From contig CAQOYX010000010.1 of the NCBI GenBank assembly GCA_948852375.1, positions 1-28,491 of the forward strand: 28,491 nt of DNA, written 5' to 3'. The notes beneath the pieces were generated by a model, which saw only the letters and a program-made list of their open reading frames with translations, made no database searches and was not told where the DNA came from. Shown here piece after piece: positions 11,725 to 22,173 of the stretch (positions within the stretch are counted from its first letter, which is position 1; each line of letters begins with the position of its first letter). The position numbers were made by a program, and so were the translations under genes. Origin of the DNA: an uncultured Clostridia bacterium. GTDB lineage: Bacteria > Bacillota_A > Clostridia > TANB77 > CAG-508.

Positions 11725-11753
11725 TTGAAAAAAAAGCATTTATGGTATAAAAT
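11725..11753 (+). promoter_or_regulatory. Promoter of rplI
   Basis: TTGAAA (11725-11730), a 17-nt spacer and TAAAAT (11748-11753). GAAGGGAGG then precedes the ATG at 11840. Confidence 0.65.
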
Positions 11754-11839
11754 ATAAAGCATGAAAGCAAAACTTGAAAAATAAAATAGTTGAATATTTT
11801 TAAATAAATTTATACTTTAGAGAAGGGAGGTTATAAAAA

Positions 11840-12286
11840 ATGAAAGTAATATTAAAACAAGACATAAAAGGAGTAGGAAAAAAAGATCAAATAATAAATG
11901 CAAATGATGGATATGCAAGAAACTACCTATTTCCAAAAGATTTAGCTGTACTAGCAGACAAAGGAAACTTAACAAACCTACAATCAAAAAAAGCATCAGA
12001 TCAACATAAAAAAAATTTAGAATTAGAAGTAGCAAAACAAACAGCAAAAAAAATAGAAGAAATAATTTTAAAACTACCAGTAAAAAGTGGAGAAAACGGA
12101 AAAGTATTTGGCTCAGTAACTGCAAAAGAGATACAAGAAGTTCTAGAAAAAGAATACAAAATAAAAGTAGATAAAAAGAAAATAAACTTAACTGAACCAA
12201 TAAAAGTGTTAGGGATGTTTAATGTAGAAATAAAACTATATGAGGGAGTAACAGCAAAACTAAAAGTAAATGTAGTAAGTCAATAA
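11840..12286 (+). CDS. rplI: 50S ribosomal protein L9
   Basis: 148 residues, normal length. The N-terminal rRNA-binding domain has the family signature: MKVILKQDIKGVGKKD, then GYARNYLFPK with A.LA following. A long connecting helix rich in K, E and A (about 45-80) leads to the C-terminal domain with GKVFGSVTAKEI and a KVKV-type end. The strong SD GGGAGG is 8-9 nt from the ATG. The gene is intact with no in-frame CGG; its only CGG triplet spans AAC GGA. It is followed by the structured element at 12301-12440 and by dnaB, the usual Firmicute order rplI-dnaB. Confidence 0.97.
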   Translation: MKVILKQDIKGVGKKDQIINANDGYARNYLFPKDLAVLADKGNLTNLQSKKASDQHKKNLELEVAKQTAKKIEEIILKLPVKSGENGKVFGSVTAKEIQEVLEKEYKIKVDKKKINLTEPIKVLGMFNVEIKLYEGVTAKLKVNVVSQ

Positions 12287-12300
12287 AAAAATTAATGTAT

Positions 12301-12440
12301 CATTTAAAATAACTACCTAAGCCCCATCAGTCTGCTTATATAAGACAGTCCATGCAAGTAAAGGGGACTTTAAGCACAACAATAAATACAGTACTAATCA
12401 GCGTAAATGGTATATATACCATGGAAGCGGACTGCAAAAG
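12301..12440 (+). ncRNA. Structured intergenic element A (upstream of dnaB)
   Basis: AAGCCC (12319-12324) can pair with GGACTT (12365-12370), enclosing a hairpin (12331-12345 region) and the block CCATGCAAGTA (12350-12360). GTAC (12391), CAGCGT (12399-12404) and a perfect palindrome ATGGTATATATACCAT (12407-12422) follow. CAGTCTGC (12328-12335) can also pair with GCGGACTG (12427-12434). The same blocks recur in the same order at 27501-27713. I do not recognise the family. It could be a cis-regulatory leader, a small RNA or a repeat element. Confidence 0.5.
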
Positions 12441-12468
12441 CATAAAATCATAGAAAGAGGAAAAAACA

Positions 12469-13808
12469 ATGGAACTAGGAAAAATCCCACCAAGTGATAT
12501 AGAAGCAGAACAAGCAGTACTTCGGAAGCATGCTAACAGACAAAGATGCCGTAATATCTGTAATAGAAATTCTAAAACAAGAAGACTTCTATCGTGAAGA
12601 CAACAAAGCCATCTATGGAGCGATACTAAACCTATATAATAAAGCAGAGCCAATAGACATAATAACCCTAAAAGCAGAACTAATATCAATAGGAAAATTT
12701 GAAGCAGTACGGTGGACTAGAATATTTAGCAAGCCTACCAGACATGGCACCAACCAGTGCCAATATAGCTAAATACATAAAAATAGTAGAAGAAAAATCA
12801 ATGTTAAGAAATCTGATAGGAACAGCAAACGAAATAATTGCGTTAGGTTATGACCCAACAGAAGATGTAGAGCTAATAATGGATGAAGCAGAAAAAAAAA
12901 TATTTAACATAATGCAAAAAAAGAACCAAAAAGGATATGCATCAATGAAAGACATATTAGTAGACACATTTGCTGAACTAGAAAAACTATACAACCGAAA
13001 ACAACACATAACAGGAGTACCTACAGGATTCATAGATTTGGACTACAAAACAGCAGGGCTTCACGAATCTGACTTAGTATTAATTGCTGCAAGACCAGCA
13101 ATGGGAAAATCAGCATTTGCCCTAAACATGGCAACAAATGCAAGCATAAGAGCAAACATACCAGTAGCAATATTTAGCTTAGAAATGTCAAAAGAACAAA
13201 TGGCAAATAGAATTTTATGCAGTGAAGCAATGGTAGATAGTAACAAAATAAGAACAGGAAAAATGGACGAAGAAGACTGGGTAAAATTAGCAGGAGCATT
13301 AGGACCATTATCAGAAGCAGGAATATACATAGACGACACTCCAGGAATATCAGTAATGGAAATAAGAGCAAAATGCAGAAAACTAAAGCTAGAAAAAAAC
13401 ATAGGGCTAGTAGTAATAGACTATCTTCAACTAGTACAAGCAAGCAATAATAAACGAGGAGGAAGTCGTGAACAAGAAATATCAGAAATAAGTAGGTCAT
13501 TAAAAATACTAGCAAAAGAAATAAACGTACCAGTAATAGCATTATCACAACTATCAAGAGCACCAGAACAACGTCCAGACCATAGACCAATGTTATCAGA
13601 TCTACGTGAATCAGGAGCAATAGAACAAGATGCAGATATAGTAATGTTTTTATATAGAGATGACTACTATAACGAAGAAAGCGAAAAGAAAAACATAGCA
13701 GAAGTAATAATAGCAAAACATAGAGCAGGTTCAACAGGAACAATAGAACTGTTATGGTTAGGAAATTACACGAAATTTACTAATATAGACAAATATAGGG
13801 AAAATTAA
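12469..13808 (+). CDS. dnaB: Replicative DNA helicase DnaB (two CGG recoding sites)
   Basis: Hexameric ATP-driven helicase that unwinds DNA at the replication fork. The frame starts at the ATG 12469, preceded by AAAGAGG, with MELGKIPPSDIEAEQAVL. It meets in-frame CGG at 12523 and 12710. Skipping one base at each gives Gly19 (AVLGSML) and Gly81 (VGGLEYLASLPD), both conserved in DnaB. The result is 445 residues, normal length. The N-terminal domain occupies about 1-110. The RecA-like C-terminal domain has Walker A ARPAMGKSAF (about 206-215), Walker B VVIDYLQLV, SQLSRAPEQRPDHRP and SGAIEQDADIV. An unrecoded protein would lose the helicase core, and dnaB is essential, so recoding or an in-DNA error must be invoked. 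tilS follows 16 nt downstream. Confidence 0.96.
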
Positions 13809-13824
13809 AAGAAAGGCAAGAAAC

Positions 13825-14814
13825 ATGTTAGAAGAAATTGTACTGCAAACAATAAAAAAAAATAATTTAATACGGAAAGCGGTGATTCCGTAGTAGTAGG
13901 AGTGTCAGGGGGACCTGACTCCATTACTTTATTAGACATATTAATAAAAATACAAAAAGAAATAGAATTTAACATAGTAGTAGCACATGTAAACCACATG
14001 ATAAGAAAAGATGCAATAATAGATCAGCAATATGTAGAAAATTACTGTAAAACGAAAAATATCCAATGCTATGTAAAACAAGAACAAGTAGAAAAAATAG
14101 CTAAAAACCAAAAAATAGGTACAGAAGAAGCAGGAAGAAACTTAAGATATGCATTTTTTAATGAAATATTAGAAAAAACAAAATCAAAAAAAATAGCAAC
14201 AGCACATACAAAAAATGATAATACAGAAACAGTATTAATGAATATAATAAGAGGATGTGGAACATCACGGATTAAAAGGAATTGAAATAAAAAGAGAAAA
14301 TAAATACATACGACCATTATTAGAATGTGATAGAACTGAAATAGAAAAATATTGTAAAGAAAATAAGCTACAACCACGAATAGATAGTTCAAATTTGGAA
14401 AACATATATACAAGAAACAAAATAAGAAACTTACTAATTCCATACATACAAAAAGAATTTAATCCTAATTTTATAGAAACAATAAATAGATTATCAAATA
14501 TTGCAAAACAAGAGACCACTTATTTTGAAGATGTAACAAAAAAAGCATATAAAGAAATATTAATAGAAGAAACAAAAGAGCAAATAACACTAGATCAAAA
14601 AAAATTTAATGAGTACTGTGAAGTTATAAAAAATAAAATAGTGTTATATACTATTAATAGACTTTTCGGGTCAAGTAGTGGAATAGAGAAAATACATTTG
14701 CAAGATATTATCAAACTATGTAATAATAACATAGGAAACAAATACTTAATTCCAAATAAAAAAGTAAAAATTTTACTAAAAAATAAAAAAATATTTTTCA
14801 TAGTAAACATATAG
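13825..14814 (+). CDS. tilS: tRNA(Ile)-lysidine synthase TilS (three CGG recoding sites, two only one codon apart)
   Basis: N-type PP-loop ATPase that converts C34 of tRNA-Ile(CAU) to lysidine. From ATG 13825 the frame meets CGG at 13873, then after one codon (AAG) another at 13880, and a third at 14268. Skipping one base at each gives IGKGDSVVVGVSGGPDS, with Gly17 and Gly19, and then GTSGLKGI with Gly148. The PP-loop SGGPDS is at 27-32; AHVNHMIR, AGRNLRYAFF, TAHTKNDNTETVLMN, IIRGCG and YTRNKIRN are all family motifs. The product is 328 residues, shorter than B. subtilis TilS, as in species with a reduced C-terminal domain. The product would stop after only 22 codons without recoding. The gene follows dnaB by 16 nt, likely in one operon. 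Confidence 0.94.
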
Positions 14815-14885
14815 TATCCGTAAGAAAAGGCTTGATACAACTACAATTGACACAAAAAAGACATAAAAAAACTATTGCAAATGGG

Positions 14886-15001
14886 TATAATATGTGTTAT
14901 ATTTCATGACAATAAAGTGAAAAAGTGAAGAGTAGGGGTGGCTTGCATGTCTCCCCATAGAGTATAAAATTTGCTTCACGAATTTTGAAGGAGGAAGAAA
15001 A
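14886..15001 (+). promoter_or_regulatory. Possible promoter and structured leader of ftsH
   Basis: TATAAT at 14886-14891 has no convincing -35 box. The 110-nt leader holds nested pairing: GTGAAG (14925-14930) with CTTCAC (14974-14979), inside it GGGG (14935-14938) with CCCC (14953-14956) around TGGCTTGCATGTCT. AAGGAGG (14988-14994) then precedes the start. No known riboswitch is recognised. Confidence 0.4.
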
Positions 15002-16798
15002 GTGAAAAGTGGATTAAAAACATTAGGAATGTGGTTAATAATATTAGTAATATTCATAGTACTATTACTAACAATAATGGATAACTCAAATTCAAAACTA
15101 AATTATTCAGAATTAATTACCAAAATAGAAGCAGGAGAAGTAAAAGAAATAGAAATCACATCCGATGAAACAAAAGCATATGTAACACTAAAAGGAGAAA
15201 ATCTAAAAAAAGAAGTAAACATACCAAGTATATATAGTTTCATGAGCTATATAGAAGAACCATTAAAACAAGGAGAAATATCATTAAAAGAACAAAATCA
15301 ATCAATAATAATTACAGTACTTAGCCTACTTACGCCATTTGGGTTACTAATAATTTTTATGATATTCTGGTTCTTAGTAATGAATGGTGGACAAAATGGA
15401 AACAAAACAATGTCATTTGGAAAATCAAAGGCAAGACTAATGGGCAATGAAGACAGAAACAGAGTAACATTTGAAGATGTAGCAGGAGTAGATGAAGAAA
15501 AAGAAGAACTACAAGAAATAGTAGAATTCCTAAAAAACCCAAGGAAATTTACAGACATGGGAGCAAGAATACCAAAAGGAGTGTTACTTGTAGGTCAGCC
15601 AGGAACAGGAAAAACGCTACTTGCAAAAGCCGTAGCAGGAGAAGCGGGAGTACCATTTTTTATAATAAGTGGTTCAGACTTTGTAGAAATGTTTGTAGGT
15701 GTTGGAGCATCACGTGTAAGAGACCTATTTGAAGAAGCAAAGAAAAAAGCCCCATGTATCATATTCATAGATGAAATAGATGCAGTAGGACGTCAAAGAG
15801 GAGCAGGACTAGGAGGGGGACATGATGAAAGAGAACAAACACTAAATCAATTACTAGTTGAAATGGACGGATTTGGAACAAACGAAGGAGTAATAGTTTT
15901 AGCTGCAACAAATAGACCAGACGTATTAGACAAAGCACTATTAAGACCAGGAAGATTTGACCGTCAAATAGTAGTATCAGCACCAGACGTAAAAGCAAGA
16001 GAACAAATATTAGAAGTACATGCAAAAAAGAAAAAGTTAGCAGAAGATGTAGATTTAAAACTAGTAGCAAAAAACACATCAGGATTTGCAGGAGCAGATC
16101 TAGAAAATGTATTAAATGAAGCAGCATTACTTGCTGCAAGAAGAAATAAAACAGAAATTGCAATGCAGGAAATAGAAGAGGCCATGGTAAAAGTAACAAT
16201 GGGACCAGAAAAGAAAACAAGAGTAAGAAGTGAAAAAGAAAACAAACTAGTAGCATACCATGAAGCAGGTCATGCAGTAGTAAGTAGATTTTTACCAACA
16301 CAAGATGCAGTGCATCAAATATCAATAGTACCACGTGGAATGGCAGGAGGATACACAATGTATAGACCAACAGAAGATAAATCCTTCATGTCAAAAACAG
16401 AAATGGAAGAAAACATAGTATCACTACTAGGAGGAAGAGTAGCAGAACAATTAATACTAAATGACATTTCAACAGGAGCATCAAACGATATAGAAAGAGC
16501 AACAAAAATAGCAAGAAGCATGGTAACAAAGTATGGAATGAGCGAAACTGTAGGAACAATAATGCTAGGTTCAACAGGGGAAGAAGTATTTTTAGGAAGG
16601 GATCTTGCCCAAAGCAAAGAATATTCAGAAGAAACAGCAAGCATAATAGATAAAGAAACAAAAAGAATAATAGATACAGCATATACAAAAGCTGCAGAAA
16701 TTTTAAAAGATAACATAGAAAAACTACACAAAGTAGCAGGAATATTACTAGAAAAAGAAAAAATTGATGGAGAAGAATTTGCTGAAATATTTGAATAA
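15002..16798 (+). CDS. ftsH: ATP-dependent zinc metalloprotease FtsH
   Basis: 598-residue membrane-anchored AAA+ protease that degrades misfolded membrane proteins and short-lived regulators. The start is GTG at 15002 with AAGGAGG seven bases upstream. Two membrane segments (about 8-28 and 103-125) flank an extracytoplasmic loop. The AAA domain has Walker A GQPGTGKT (198-205), Walker [10 protein letters not shown], and the second region of homology [20 protein letters not shown]. The zinc site [10 protein letters not shown] has His420, Glu421 and His424. The gene is intact with no in-frame CGG over about 600 codons, in contrast to neighbouring genes. The order tilS-ftsH is common in Firmicutes. 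A strong terminator follows directly. Confidence 0.98.
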   Translation: MKSGLKTLGMWLIILVIFIVLLLTIMDNSNSKLNYSELITKIEAGEVKEIEITSDETKAYVTLKGENLKKEVNIPSIYSFMSYIEEPLKQGEISLKEQNQSIIITVLSLLTPFGLLIIFMIFWFLVMNGGQNGNKTMSFGKSKARLMGNEDRNRVTFEDVAGVDEEKEELQEIVEFLKNPRKFTDMGARIPKGVLLVGQPGTGKTLLAKAVAGEAGVPFFIISGSDFVEMFVGVGASRVRDLFEEAKKKAPCIIFIDEIDAVGRQRGAGLGGGHDEREQTLNQLLVEMDGFGTNEGVIVLAATNRPDVLDKALLRPGRFDRQIVVSAPDVKAREQILEVHAKKKKLAEDVDLKLVAKNTSGFAGADLENVLNEAALLAARRNKTEIAMQEIEEAMVKVTMGPEKKTRVRSEKENKLVAYHEAGHAVVSRFLPTQDAVHQISIVPRGMAGGYTMYRPTEDKSFMSKTEMEENIVSLLGGRVAEQLILNDISTGASNDIERATKIARSMVTKYGMSETVGTIMLGSTGEEVFLGRDLAQSKEYSEETASIIDKETKRIIDTAYTKAAEILKDNIEKLHKVAGILLEKEKIDGEEFAEIFE

Positions 16799-16835
16799 AA
16801 AAAATAGAGTAGATTTGCAGTCTGCTCTATTTTTT
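16799..16835 (+). terminator. Intrinsic terminator of ftsH
   Basis: A 15-bp stem (16799-16813 with 16821-16835, one G-U) begins directly after the stop codon, with a 7-nt loop TTTGCAG and a T-run forming the 3' arm. Confidence 0.9.
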
Positions 16836-17045
16836 GCATAAAAAGTATATATATTTACGGTACATATATACTATTTTTTGCTACTGTAAATACAATTAAT
16901 GATATATATATATATCTAACTATTGAAGGTATTATTGCATAATAATTTGATTGTTCTTTATTACTCATATGTTGCACTTCCTTCAAATAATTTCTTATTA
17001 CTTTTTTCTATCATTTTTAAGAATTGGGGTCTATCATCATTAAAG
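16836..17045. other. AT-rich intergenic stretch without a visible gene
   Basis: Contains small AT palindromes near 16846-16875 and TATTTAC/GTAAATA arms, and no convincing ORF. The right part, from about 17026 (GGGGTCTATC), may already be the end of the degraded IS that follows. Confidence 0.4.
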
Positions 17046-17088
17046 TGAACCCTCCTTATTAGACAAAAAGTTTAATAAGGAGGGTTCA
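17046..17088 (+). repeat. 16-bp perfect hairpin at the head of an IS remnant
   Basis: TGAACCCTCCTTATTA (17046-17061) pairs perfectly with 17073-17088. The right arm contains AAGGAGG, the ribosome binding site of the truncated transposase, so the hairpin would hide it. Confidence 0.65.
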
Positions 17089-17093
17089 TTTTT

Positions 17094-17261
17094 ATGGAAA
17101 AATATTCAAATGATTTAGAATTAAAAGTAGTTCAATATTATTCTAATAATTACATTAGCTTTAAAGTTGTTGCTGATAAATTTAATATTTCATCATGGAC
17201 AACAGTAAGAAATCCGCTTCTTTTTATTTCCGTCACTTTTTCGTCACCTTTTTTGCAATAA
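17094..17261 (+). pseudogene. Truncated IS transposase orfA fragment
   Basis: The ORF from ATG 17094 starts MEKYSNDLELKVVQYY and contains VVADKFNISSWTTVRN, the N-terminal helix-turn-helix of IS3/IS150-type orfA proteins. After about 40 residues the similarity ends and the frame runs into unrelated sequence to a stop at 17259-17261. The rest of the element is missing. It lies right next to the tRNA-fMet terminator, suggesting insertion or deletion near a tRNA gene. It is probably non-functional. Confidence 0.6.
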
Positions 17262-17293
17262 ACAAAAAACAAGCAAGTCTTAAAAGACTTGCT
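17262..17293 (-). terminator. Intrinsic terminator of tRNA-fMet
   Basis: Arms 17272-17281 (AGCAAGTCTT) and 17284-17293 are perfect complements. On the minus strand a T-rich run (TTGTTTTTTG) follows. Confidence 0.75.
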
Positions 17294-17298
17294 ATTGT

Positions 17299-17374
<76 letters not shown>

Positions 17375-17387
17375 ATGTACTTTACAT

Positions 17388-17416
17388 AGTATAATATGTT
17401 TTACTGAATATGTCAA
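17388..17416 (-). promoter_or_regulatory. Promoter of tRNA-fMet
   Basis: On the minus strand, TTGACA (17416-17411), a 17-nt spacer and TATACT (17393-17388), about 14 nt upstream of the tRNA. Confidence 0.85.
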
Positions 17417-17602
17417 TACTTTATGAAAAAATCTTAAAAATTCATCTAAAATATTGTATAATTTCAAATAAAGAGATAATATATAGTATATGTAATAAAT
17501 ATAAAAATATTACACATTGCAAAAAAATATATGAAAAGGGCAAAAAATAATTGTAAGAAGCAATAATTTAATTTGTACCTTAAAGGAAGGATGATTGTAA
17601 GT

Positions 17603-18307
17603 ATGGAATTTTATGCAAATGAAGGGAAAAGTGTAGAAATAGAAGTAAATGGAAATACCTATTTAAGACATGCAATAAAAACAAGATTTGTAAAACAAGG
17701 AGAATCATATATTGATATATTTAAAGAATATGTATCTCCAATCTATGAAGAAGGAGATATAATATCAAGTAGTGAAAAAATAATAGCATTATGCCAAAAT
17801 AGAATAGTAAAAAGAGAAGATATAAAAATAGGATTTTGGGCAAAACTACTATCGAAATTTGCATCACATCCAAGTACTGGAGTAGGGGTAGGAGAAACCA
17901 TAAAAATGCAATATGCAATAAACACAGTAGGTCTACTTAAAGTGCTTTGGGCAAGCATTGCAAGTGCAGTAACAAAACTATTTGGTAAAAAAGGAGTTTT
18001 TTATGAAATAGTAGGACAAGAGGTAGCAGGACTAGATGGATTTTACGATCATGTATGGAAAGAATATGGAGATATAGGAATTAGGTTACCTGAAAACCCA
18101 GAAGTAGTATGTAATGAAATAAAAGAAACTTTAGGAATATCATGCATGATAGTAGATGCAAACGATTTAGGACAAGAAGTATTAGGATACTCAAATGATA
18201 TAAACATGTCAATAGAAGACCTAAAAGAACTAATAAAAGACAATCCATCAGGACAAGGCAAAGAACTAACACCATTAATATTAATTAGAAAAAAGAAAGA
18301 AAGCTAA
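17603..18307 (+). CDS. CofE-like coenzyme F420-0:glutamate ligase family protein
   Basis: Resembles the F420-0:gamma-glutamyl ligase (CofE/FbiB) fold found in many Clostridia that are not known to make F420. Visible features are a basic N-terminal strand region, RFVKQGESYIDIFKEYVSP with EGDIISSSEKIIALCQNR (CofE-type DG(D)I..SEK..A), HPSTGVGVGETIKMQYAI, GKKGVFYEIVGQEVAGLDG and MIVDANDLGQEVLGYS. The real substrate is unknown; a gamma-glutamyl or amide ligation is inferred from family. The length is 234 residues from ATG 17603; GGAAGG lies 12 nt upstream. An ATG at 17591 abuts that SD too closely, and the open frame extends back to 17573. There is no in-frame CGG. It is a single gene with its own terminator. 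Confidence 0.7.
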   Translation: MEFYANEGKSVEIEVNGNTYLRHAIKTRFVKQGESYIDIFKEYVSPIYEEGDIISSSEKIIALCQNRIVKREDIKIGFWAKLLSKFASHPSTGVGVGETIKMQYAINTVGLLKVLWASIASAVTKLFGKKGVFYEIVGQEVAGLDGFYDHVWKEYGDIGIRLPENPEVVCNEIKETLGISCMIVDANDLGQEVLGYSNDINMSIEDLKELIKDNPSGQGKELTPLILIRKKKES

Positions 18308-18352
18308 AGTTATGCAAATATGGATCACAATTCCATATTTGCATAACTTTTA
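18307..18352 (+). terminator. Intrinsic terminator of the CofE-like gene
   Basis: A perfect 18-bp stem overlapping the stop codon (left arm around AAGTTATGCAAATATGGA) with loop TCACAAT, ending in a T-run. Confidence 0.9.
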
Positions 18353-18387
18353 TCATATAAAAGTTATATAAAAAATTAAAAAAACAA

Positions 18388-18422
18388 CCTAGTTTTAGAG
18401 GAAATAATCCACATAAACTAGG
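18388..18422 (-). terminator. Terminator of the purA-ibr operon
   Basis: CCTAGTTT (18388-18395) and AAACTAGG (18415-18422) pair. On the minus strand, TTGTTTTTTT follows. It lies 25 nt past the ibrB-like stop. Confidence 0.7.
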
Positions 18423-18446
18423 TGTACAGTTTGTATAAAAAATTTT

Positions 18447-18971
18447 TTAGGTATTTTTTTTTAAGTTATCTTCAAATTCTTCCCAAGATTTAGAAAAAAC
18501 ATGATTAGCAAAAGCCTCCTTTAAGCCACTAACCTGCTTAAGCCTTATAATTTCATCAAGTTCCATTCCTAAATTTTTGGAAATTTCAGCCTCTGTCCAA
18601 CCATCTCTACTTAAATCAACAACAATCTTAGCCATATCAATAATTTGATGGGTACCTCTGGCTCTATTATGTCTTATAGTGCTTGCCATCCTATTGGATA
18701 AATCCTTATCAATAGTAACAACAGGAATTTCTTTTAAATTAAAATATTCCTTAGCACATCGAAAGCGGTGAAAGCCATCTACAACAATATAAGTATCTTT
18801 TGCTTTATCATAATAAGTAACAATAGGTTGGGTATAGCCATCTTCTTCAATAGAATGTTTTAAAAGTTTCATTTCAGGAGGAGCTACTTTATTGGGATTA
18901 TAATCATTTGCGATTACTTTGTCAATATCAACCATTTTAACATTTAAAACAGGAAATTTAATTTCTGACAT
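18447..18971 (-). CDS. IbrB-like ParB/sulfiredoxin-fold protein
   Basis: About 174 residues. The start ATG 18971 (MSEIKFPVL) is chosen because GGTGAGG lies six bases upstream; GTG 18983 and ATG 18977 are alternatives. The ParB N-terminal fold is evident: IDKVIANDYNPNKV, LLKHSIEEDGYTQPIV, and the core VVDGFHRFRCA followed by IPVV and HNRARGTHQ. A C-terminal helix-turn-helix-like segment (WTEAEISKNLGMELDEIIRL) follows. E. coli YbdM and IbrB have this domain and pair with YbdN and IbrA, as here. The start overlaps the preceding gene by 14 nt, implying translational coupling. The function is unknown: regulatory or nucleotide/DNA-acting. There is no in-frame CGG. Confidence 0.8.
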   Translation of the reverse strand: MSEIKFPVLNVKMVDIDKVIANDYNPNKVAPPEMKLLKHSIEEDGYTQPIVTYYDKAKDTYIVVDGFHRFRCAKEYFNLKEIPVVTIDKDLSNRMASTIRHNRARGTHQIIDMAKIVVDLSRDGWTEAEISKNLGMELDEIIRLKQVSGLKEAFANHVFSKSWEEFEDNLKKNT

Positions 18972-19341
18972 TATCATCCTCACCTCGAATCATAATAAAA
19001 TGCTTATAATTATCTAAAATAGTAATTTTTAGTCCACAACTAATATAGATATCTTCATAAGTTCTAGTAACAGTACTAGGCTCTATATGAATTGCATTTT
19101 TTACAGATAAAATAAGCTTTTTTAAATAAACATCATTATTAGAATAAATATTTTTAATAACATTATTACAAACAGAAATAAAAGCACAAGGTTTAGTATT
19201 TTCATTTAAATAAATATACCAAACTTTATTATTATCATCATATATACGATCTTTTGTTTCAGTTTGAACAATTCTAGAACCAAAAAATTTACCCATATAA
19301 TTGTAGAAATTATTGTCTTTATTTGTCATCTTCACAATCAT
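18958..19341 (-). CDS. Small unknown protein in the IbrA/IbrB-like module, weakly GNAT-like
   Basis: 127 residues; ATG 19341 has GAGGTGAT upstream and overlaps the end of the ibrA-like gene by 23 nt. It is not confidently recognised. The middle (VWYIYLNENTKPCAFISV, then NNVIKNIYSNND, then YEDIYISCGLKITILDNY) has the strand-helix rhythm of a small acetyltransferase, but the acyl-CoA loop is not evident. The overlapping starts on both sides mean it is expressed in fixed ratio with IbrA- and IbrB-like proteins, so it is probably a third subunit or modifier of the module. Confidence 0.65.
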   Translation of the reverse strand: MIVKMTNKDNNFYNYMGKFFGSRIVQTETKDRIYDDNNKVWYIYLNENTKPCAFISVCNNVIKNIYSNNDVYLKKLILSVKNAIHIEPSTVTRTYEDIYISCGLKITILDNYKHFIMIRGEDDNVRN

Positions 19342-20639
19342 AATCTATCACCTCTTTTCTTATAAAATTATTCAAATCTTTATCTGTAGAAATAGTATCT
19401 TTAGTTAGTAAATTATCCCATTTATGAATTAAATGGTGTAATTCTTCATTATCAGTCTTAGTTTGCGTAAAACAAAGACGTTTCATATAAAAATCGTTTT
19501 TTTCAATAGCTCTTGCAATCCTTCTCCAAGAAATTACTTTCTTTTGAGTTTCAAGTTTACTATCTGCCTCATCAGGAATATCGCAAATATCAATATCATC
19601 ACGTTTTTTATACCAATCAGCAAATTTCTTAATTTTTCTATAATAATGTAACATTAAATCACTATTATAAATACCAATACTCTCTAATAAAAATATCGAA
19701 TACTCCATCCAACTCATAAATTTAGGTTTAGAAGTTTTAAGATTACCAAGTGCAGAAGTTCTACAATAAATATTGCCAAAATTAACACCATTAACACGAT
19801 TAACAACCTTGTCCCATGTATCATATTCCAAAGCTTTAAACTGATCTAAACCATTTTTTTGGTCATCACCATAAGGCTGGCACAAACGTTGGGCATAAAT
19901 ACTTAAGCCATTTTTATACATAAGTTCATAAACCTCGTTATACATAAGATCAAACTTACTTACAGCACCCCAAATATCTTCAGTTTTCCAATCATATAAA
20001 GGGTAAAAATTATAAACATCAATATAATTATCGCAAAATCTAATTTTAGTAGTCCAACGTTTGTCCTTAAACATAACCTTGCCATCAAAAGCAATAGCCC
20101 TAAAACGATTTAAACTCTCATCACACCTAATACCAACACCACAAGCCACTTTACCGCCATGTTTTTTTTGGTACCAATCAGCAAATTGAAGAATAAACTC
20201 TTCAAATTCTTCTCCCTTTTTAAACCAATGAAAAGGGCAATTATTAATATTAATACTATCTTTTGGTAAATCCCTAACCCATAAATCTTTACTTTCTTCT
20301 TCCCAGCAAATCCACTTAGGCTGTAAAATAGAAACAGCATTTCTAAGAGCAATAGGAAGAGCGATATGATAAAAATCTCTTACCCCGAGATAAATTTTTA
20401 AGTTCATACACATGCTTAATAGTAAGTCTATATTGAGCTTCAAAATCAATATATAAAACATCAAATTTTTTATTCTTTTTTTTTGCAACCATATTAGCAA
20501 GTTGAACCATTACAGAACTATCCTTACCGCCACTAACGCTAAAATATATATTATCAAAATTATCGAAAATAAACTCTAAACGTTCAAAACAAGCATCTAA
20601 AACATTTTTTTCCAAATATACTTTGGGCAAAATCCACAC
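19319..20639 (-). CDS. IbrA-like PAPS-reductase-family (PP-loop) protein, one CGG recoding site
   Basis: About 440 residues once one base is skipped at the in-frame CGG at 20387-20385 (minus strand), giving KNLSGVRDFYHIALPIALRN with Gly at residue 85. The PP-loop SVSGGKDSSVMVQLAN (about 34-49) marks an adenylyltransferase-type ATP pyrophosphatase. DVLYIDFEAQY, WICWEEE, DNYIDVYNFYPLYDW and AQRLCQPYGDDQKNGL match the YbdN/IbrA (DUF3440) group rather than true assimilatory PAPS reductases. The substrate is unknown; relatives such as DndC act on nucleic acids. The open frame begins at GTG 20639, but TTG 20630 has a better-spaced AGAAGG and is the likelier start. It lies 25 nt after purA, probably cotranscribed. 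Confidence 0.82.
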
Positions 20640-20664
20640 CTTCTAACTTCTAATGCAATTTACT

Positions 20665-22010
<1,346 letters not shown>

Positions 22011-22014
22011 TTAA

Positions 22015-22042
22015 TTATTATATAAATGTAAAAAAAAGTCAA
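22015..22042 (-). promoter_or_regulatory. Likely purA promoter
   Basis: On the minus strand, TTGACT (22042-22037) precedes TATAATAATT near 22028-22015. Spacing to the best hexamer is 14-16 nt, so the exact -10 is uncertain. Confidence 0.4.
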
Positions 22043-22173
22043 TAAATGTAGACGTTATTTTGTGAAATATGTAATGAATAAAAAAGTTATAATCATTCTA
22101 TTTAGGATATAGTATTTTAAGAAAGATTATGATATACTGTATTAAATAAAAGATATTAGGAGGAATACGAAAA

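Noticed and set aside
14820..15000. ftsH leader as a third copy of elements A and B
   Set aside because: It has a GGGG/CCCC hairpin with GCTTGCATG, but lacks the AAGCCC, CCAYGCRAGTA, GTAC and CAGCGT blocks in order.
15765..16370. Long antisense ORFs opposite ftsH and other genes
   Set aside because: They are Leu/Ile/Phe-rich shadows produced by AT-rich codon use, lack ribosome binding sites and lie opposite strongly conserved genes.
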